Source: Stutzerimonas stutzeri (GTDB taxonomy: Bacteria > Pseudomonadota > Gammaproteobacteria > Pseudomonadales > Pseudomonadaceae). From it: a stretch of DNA of 50,817 nucleotides. Shown in pieces: positions 47,011-50,817 of the stretch. The notes below the pieces were generated by a model that had not been told where the DNA came from, did not search any database, and worked only from the letters and a program-made list of their open reading frames with translations. The stretch covers positions 1 to 50,817 of the forward strand of contig NZ_JAMOIE010000027.1 of NCBI RefSeq assembly GCF_024448935.1, written 5' to 3'. The stretch's first letter is position 1. Each line of letters begins with the position of its first letter. The translations under genes and the position numbers were made by a program.

Positions 47011-47102
47011 ACTGACGTTCGGCCGGAGCACGGGGTGCGAACTGCCGTTCGGCGCGATAACATCCCAGCGCGCATCCGATACCTGCGGCATACGCGCTGT
47101 GA

Positions 47103-48002
47103 TCAGTTCTCGCCCAGCTGCACCTGGTACAGCTCCGGCAGCTCATATTGCAGCCCGTAGCCTTCATAGATGGCTTTGACGGCGCCCGCCTTGATCAGGC
47201 CTTCCAACTCGCCTTCCAGTGCATAAGCCAGCTGGCGGTTGGACTCATGCACGGCCATGCCAAGCTCCCAGACCTGTTTGCCCATGTTTGGGTAGGCGTT
47301 CTGAGCGGCCTTGAGATGACTGTCGTTGGCCTGGCTCAGCATCCAGTCGATCTCACCGCGCATGGCCATGGTCGCGTCAACCTCCCCTGCCTGCATCGCG
47401 GCAAATGCGGCCTGCGCAGTCGGGTAGCGGTGCAGCATCTTGGCAATGCTGCCGTTGAATACCGACGACAGATAGAACGAGGGGACACTTTCCACTTCCA
47501 CCCCGACCGGGTGGAAGCGGAACACGGCCACACTGGAAAGGTCCTCGATGCGTCGATCATCGTAGGCGGACTGCCAGCGCTCGCGCTGGTACGGGCCGAA
47601 CATGACCACCAGCTCGTTGATCAGCTCGCCCAGCTCGTTCTGCTTGTAGGAAAACTCGCGATCATAGGGCACACGCATCATCACGTCGGCCAATACGTTC
47701 GGTCGCAGGTAATGCCCTTTCCAGATGAAGTTGCGCAGGTCGTCATCCAGTGTCTCGTCAGGCGTTACCCACAACACCTCGACCTTCAGCCCGAGCGCTG
47801 ACGCCAGTTTTTGCGCGAGCTCGAAATCGACCCCGCGCGGCGTGCCATCGGCCATGAAGCTATAGGGCGGAAAGTTCTCGTACATTGCCACTTTGAGCAC
47901 GCCCGAATCGATGATGTCATCGAACGCGCGCACCTTGACCACCTCCGCCTGTACCAGCGCGCAAGCCATCCACAAGCAGAGACCCGCAAGCAACTGGCGC
48001 AT
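47103..48002 (-). CDS. Periplasmic substrate-binding protein, XoxJ/MoxJ-like
   Basis: Exported protein of the family 3 solute-binding fold, 299 residues, signal peptide MRQLLAGLCLWMACALVQA. DSGVLKVAMYENFPPYSFMADGTPRGVDFELAQKLA is the typical opening of such proteins. There is no ABC permease or ATPase next to it. It follows the cytochrome gene by 5 bp in a PQQ alcohol dehydrogenase cluster, as do XoxJ and MoxJ, which are thought to help activate the dehydrogenase. That role is inferred from context. Confidence 0.82.
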   Translation of the reverse strand: MRQLLAGLCLWMACALVQAEVVKVRAFDDIIDSGVLKVAMYENFPPYSFMADGTPRGVDFELAQKLASALGLKVEVLWVTPDETLDDDLRNFIWKGHYLRPNVLADVMMRVPYDREFSYKQNELGELINELVVMFGPYQRERWQSAYDDRRIEDLSSVAVFRFHPVGVEVESVPSFYLSSVFNGSIAKMLHRYPTAQAAFAAMQAGEVDATMAMRGEIDWMLSQANDSHLKAAQNAYPNMGKQVWELGMAVHESNRQLAYALEGELEGLIKAGAVKAIYEGYGLQYELPELYQVQLGEN

Positions 48003-48007
48003 CGTTA

Positions 48008-48448
48008 TCACCGCTTGGCAGCTTCGCTTTCGACGTAGGTACGGATGGCCCAGAGCGCTTCCTGGCTGAGGTAATCGGCCATGCGGGGCATGTAGACGGC
48101 GCCATCGCGAACAGCACCGTTGATCACGCGCTCCTTGTACCATTCGTCGCCGTCATAGCTGGCTTCCAGTTCCCGTAGATCCGGTGCGATGCCGCCGGAG
48201 ATCGCCTCGAGGCCATGGCAGCGGGCGCAGTTCTGGTTGTAGGCCGATGCGCCAATTTCAACGGCCCTGTCATGGTCTTCACTGGGCGCCCGGTACGGGT
48301 TTTCATCGACCCACTCTTCACCCAGCGGAGTCAATCCCTTGGTTTCCACCTTCTGCGGCGTGACGTCACCGTGGGCGAACGCAAAGCCGGCGAACCCGAG
48401 CAGACCAGCAGCAGCAAAGAGTGCGCGCAGTTCAGTTTTATTATTCAT
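48008..48448 (-). CDS. pedF: Cytochrome c-550, electron acceptor of the PQQ dehydrogenase (PedF-like)
   Basis: Periplasmic monoheme cytochrome c, 146 residues with a signal peptide (about 1-25, ending AFA). The heme motif is CARCH (74-78), and the likely axial Met lies in AVYMPRMADYLS. It is of the kind encoded with ExaA/PedE and takes electrons from the quinoprotein alcohol dehydrogenase. Start taken at 48448 (MNNKTELRAL, GGTGG upstream); an ATG at 48460 is in frame. It heads a two-gene unit with the XoxJ-like gene. Confidence 0.9.
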   Translation of the reverse strand: MNNKTELRALFAAAGLLGFAGFAFAHGDVTPQKVETKGLTPLGEEWVDENPYRAPSEDHDRAVEIGASAYNQNCARCHGLEAISGGIAPDLRELEASYDGDEWYKERVINGAVRDGAVYMPRMADYLSQEALWAIRTYVESEAAKR

Positions 48449-48763
48449 GACTACCACCATTATTTTCGATACCTGGGCAAGGCAGCCCAGTAGGAACGCA
48501 TGGTGGTCATCTTGGGCATTGCGCCCACTTGGCAGAATCGTGCTTTGGTTGTCGGATACTCCTCCCTTGGTAGTAGGGCCTCATGCAGCGTCGGCGCAGC
48601 GGCCTGGTAGGCAGACCGAAAACACAGGCGGATTGGGAAGTTTTCTCCGTCAACTGACCCAACGTACCGCAGCAGCCAACGGGCAGATCCATCAAGTTGA
48701 TCGTAAAAACTGCAACACCAGGCACGCCAGGCGGTTGAAACGACAGAGCAGGGGCGCAGCTAG
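48449..48763. other. Upstream region of pedF
   Basis: About 315 bp. It has the pedF leader (48449-48558), the shared 15-bp box, and then some 190 bp up to the chemoreceptor remnant in which I see no gene or clear repeat. Confidence 0.5.
48559..48573 (-). promoter_or_regulatory. Shared 15-bp box upstream of pedF
   Basis: CTACCAAGGGAGGAG on the minus strand, 111 bases before the pedF start codon, identical to the box before pedH. Here it is extended to a TAC-N10-GTA pattern (continuing TATCC). Confidence 0.6.
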
Positions 48764-49081
48764 GCTAATCAGGGGGTCAAGCGGGTAATCGACGCCGATA
48801 AATCGCTGGTCGGCATCAGCGAAGCGGTGAGTGGCATCATCGACATGACCACGCAGATCGCTTGCGCTACCGAACCGCAAAGCGCAGTGGCCGACAAGAT
48901 CAGCCAGAACGTCGGCAACATCGCCCGACTCGCTGCTCAGACCTCAGGCGACGCCCAGAGCTCGGCGCTGGCGTCAGCAGACCTCACGGCCACTGCGCAG
49001 CAGTCTCAATACACTCGGGTGGAGCGCTTCAACCGGTACTCAATCGAGCCCCGCTGCGCCATTGCCAGTGCCCGCTTATAG
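48764..49081 (+). pseudogene. C-terminal remnant of a methyl-accepting chemotaxis protein
   Basis: A + frame opens after a stop at 48761 and encodes ANQGVKRVIDADKSLVGISE, AVSGIIDMTTQIACATEPQS, AVADKISQNVGNIARLAAQT and on to VERFNR, the end of a Pseudomonas chemoreceptor signalling domain. The sensor, HAMP domain and the hairpin tip are missing, there is no start signal, and the frame runs past the usual end. A dead fragment. Confidence 0.75.
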
Positions 49082-49107
49082 CATCGCTGTAGCGGGCATC
49101 CGGTGGT

Positions 49108-49797
49108 TTACCGAGAAGGACAACCAAGGAATGCCGCAACGGCATCGGCGGCACTGTCCAGGTGTTGTCCGTGCGTGATTCCGGACCGCTTAAGCGGCTT
49201 GAGATCGTGGTCCGCCTTGGCCAGCCAAGCAAGGCGAATCGCCGGCGATAGGGCGTAGCCGGCCACTGTACCGCGGCTGCCCAAGGCGTCGCGTTCACCC
49301 TGGATGATCAATGTGGGCGTTTGCAGCTCCGCCAGGTGCGCCACGCGCGGCTTTTCCGGCTTGCCCACGGCATGGAACGGATAGCCCAGGCATACCAGCG
49401 CATCAGCCACGAGCTCATCGGCCAGCAAGCTCGCCATCCGACCACCCATCGACTTGCCACCGATGGCCAGTCGCCCTGCGGCCTGCTGTCGCACCGCTCG
49501 ATAAACCGCACGCCATTGCTGCAGCAGCTGCGCATGAGGATTGGGCGGCCGTTTGCACCCACTCTGACGTCGCTCAGCCATATAGGCGAACTCGAAGCGA
49601 TAGACCGCCACGCCCCGCGCGACCAGCCGTTCAGTCATCTGCGCCATGAACGGACTGTCCATCGGAGCACCCGCTCCATGCGCCAGAATCAAGCTGGCAC
49701 AAACCTCCCCTTCCGGTTGATCACGGCGGACGAATGGAATTTCGTCGCTCTGTGAGTATTGACCGGCGTCAATACCGGCCATGTGCCCAGTGTCCAT
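49108..49797 (-). CDS. Alpha/beta hydrolase, KANL3/Tex30-like
   Basis: 229-residue cytoplasmic hydrolase. LILAHGAGAPMDSPFM carries the oxyanion region, GGKSMGGRMA the nucleophile (Ser116), QGERDALG the acid, and KADHDLKP the histidine. Substrate unknown. The start at 49797 has a GGGG site, but an ANR-type palindrome for the divergent ccoN gene lies within codons 9-13, so the true start may be further in. Divergent from ccoN with 81 bp between. Confidence 0.82.
   Translation of the reverse strand: MDTGHMAGIDAGQYSQSDEIPFVRRDQPEGEVCASLILAHGAGAPMDSPFMAQMTERLVARGVAVYRFEFAYMAERRQSGCKRPPNPHAQLLQQWRAVYRAVRQQAAGRLAIGGKSMGGRMASLLADELVADALVCLGYPFHAVGKPEKPRVAHLAELQTPTLIIQGERDALGSRGTVAGYALSPAIRLAWLAKADHDLKPLKRSGITHGQHLDSAADAVAAFLGCPSR
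49757..49774. promoter_or_regulatory. ANR/FNR-type box upstream of ccoN
   Basis: TATTGAC-CGGC-GTCAATA, perfect 7-bp arms, core TTGAC-N4-GTCAA at 49759-49772. Its centre is about 113 bp before the ccoN start. cbb3 operons of Pseudomonas that are induced at low oxygen carry such a box. It overlaps the 5' end of the hydrolase gene on the other strand. Confidence 0.7.
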
Positions 49798-49878
49798 CCT
49801 TGTCCCCGCTTTCCATGAAAGAAATCTCTGCTCAGCGCAACAAAAAACATGCTCATTACCGTGGATGGATGCCCATAC

Positions 49879-50817
49879 ATGAACACAGCAACCAGTACCG
49901 CCTATGACTACAAGGTGGTCCGCCAATTCGCCATCATGACGGTGGTGTGGGGAATCGTCGGGATGGGGCTCGGCGTTTTCATCGCAGCACAATTGGTCTG
50001 GCCGTTTCTCAACTTCGACCTCCCATGGACCAGTTTCGGTCGTCTACGCCCATTGCACACCAACGCGGTGATCTTCGCCTTCGGCGGCTGTGCATTGTTC
50101 GCGACCTCCTACTACTCGGTCCAGCGCACCTGTCAGACCACGCTGTTCGCGCCGAAACTGGCCGCGTTCACGTTCTGGGGTTGGCAACTGGTCATTCTGC
50201 TCGCCGCGATCTCCCTGCCGCTGGGTTTCACCAGTTCCAAGGAATACGCGGAGCTGGAGTGGCCGATCGACATCCTCATCACCATCGTCTGGGTGTCCTA
50301 CGCGGTCGTGTTCTTCGGCACCCTGGCCACGCGTAAGGTCAGGCACATCTACGTCGGCAACTGGTTCTTCGGCGCATTCATCCTGACCGTGGCGATCCTG
50401 CATCTCGTCAACAACCTGGAAATCCCGGTCACGGCGATGAAGTCCTACTCGCTGTATGCCGGTGCGACCGATGCGATGGTGCAGTGGTGGTACGGCCATA
50501 ACGCCGTGGGCTTCTTCCTCACCGCTGGCTTCCTCGGCATCATGTATTACTTCGTGCCGAAGCAGGCCGAACGTCCGGTGTATTCCTATCGCCTGTCGAT
50601 TGTCCACTTCTGGGCACTGATCACCGTCTACATCTGGGCCGGCCCGCACCACCTGCACTACACCGCGTTGCCGGACTGGGCGCAGAGCCTGGGCATGGTG
50701 ATGTCGCTGATTCTGTTGGCACCGAGCTGGGGCGGCATGATCAACGGCATGATGACCCTCTCGGGCGCCTGGCATAAGCTGCGCAGCGACCCGATCCTGC
50801 GCTTTTTGGTGGTGTCG
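49879..50817 (+). CDS. ccoN: cbb3-type cytochrome c oxidase subunit I (5' part)
   Basis: Catalytic subunit of the high-affinity cbb3 oxidase, cut by the window end after 313 codons (full length is about 475). Heme and copper ligands seen so far: His60 in [10 protein letters not shown], His207 in [11 protein letters not shown], and His257-His258 in [12 protein letters not shown]. The start at 49879 gives [17 protein letters not shown], the usual N terminus. The rest of ccoNOQP should follow to the right. Regulation through the ANR-type box at 49757-49774 is likely. Confidence 0.94.
   Translation, partial: MNTATSTAYDYKVVRQFAIMTVVWGIVGMGLGVFIAAQLVWPFLNFDLPWTSFGRLRPLHTNAVIFAFGGCALFATSYYSVQRTCQTTLFAPKLAAFTFWGWQLVILLAAISLPLGFTSSKEYAELEWPIDILITIVWVSYAVVFFGTLATRKVRHIYVGNWFFGAFILTVAILHLVNNLEIPVTAMKSYSLYAGATDAMVQWWYGHNAVGFFLTAGFLGIMYYFVPKQAERPVYSYRLSIVHFWALITVYIWAGPHHLHYTALPDWAQSLGMVMSLILLAPSWGGMINGMMTLSGAWHKLRSDPILRFLVVS

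Overview
The window reads as chromosome of a Pseudomonas, most like the P. stutzeri group (Stutzerimonas). It is GC-rich. It has the gammaproteobacterial nuo operon with a fused nuoCD gene, a nirD-nasA pair, a pepN/rhomboid/nadK block in the order I recall from P. aeruginosa, cio and cbb3 oxidases, and REP-type intergenic repeats. The assignment comes from recognising proteins and gene order, not from a database search.

Layout. 1-320: a tandem repeat of about 114 bp carrying REP-like palindromes. 321-3393: the end of the nitrate assimilation operon (nirD, nasA). 3752-18826: a complete 13-gene complex I operon, nuoA-B-CD-E-F-G-H-I-J-K-L-M-N, on +, with repeat-bearing spacers between F/G and I/J. 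It closes at a terminator shared with the convergent RND exporter plus BNR/YCF48-like pair (19028-22486, -). 22764-29430 (-): nadK, metallophosphatase, rhomboid protease, DUF1315, DUF2797 and pepN, tightly packed. 29639-31879 (+): a DUF1853 protein and ChrA. 32109-37156 (-): a PLP deaminase-like enzyme, a coiled-coil protein of unknown role, a frameshifted NTF2-like gene and fadH. 37371-39415 (+): a nitrilase-like protein and its overlapping AraC-type regulator. 39694-42326 (-): the cyanide-insensitive quinol oxidase cioAB plus a small DUF2474 subunit.

42502-43492 looks like a rearrangement scar. An ihfB gene stands without rpsA, next to a scrap of IS110-family transposase and the 5' part of a group II intron that starts just after the terminator of the next gene. 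43535-48448 is a periplasmic alcohol oxidation module: a PQQ dehydrogenase with the Asp-x-Asp lanthanide signature (pedH type), a c-type cytochrome (pedF type), a XoxJ-like binding protein, and an MFS transporter between them. The two main transcripts carry an identical 15-bp box at almost the same distance from their start codons. The window ends with a chemoreceptor remnant, an alpha/beta hydrolase, and the 5' part of ccoN.

Together the genes describe respiratory versatility: electrons enter from NADH (Nuo) and from periplasmic alcohols (PQQ enzyme to cytochrome c), and leave through a cbb3 or a cyanide-insensitive oxidase. Both oxidase operons have a TTGAC-N4-GTCAA (ANR/FNR-type) palindrome centred about 110 bp before their start codons. 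I see no obvious defence system, CRISPR array, tRNA or rRNA. The least explained items are the shared 15-bp box, the Cys-cluster coiled-coil protein, the 28-residue ORF and the intron/IS scar beside ihfB.
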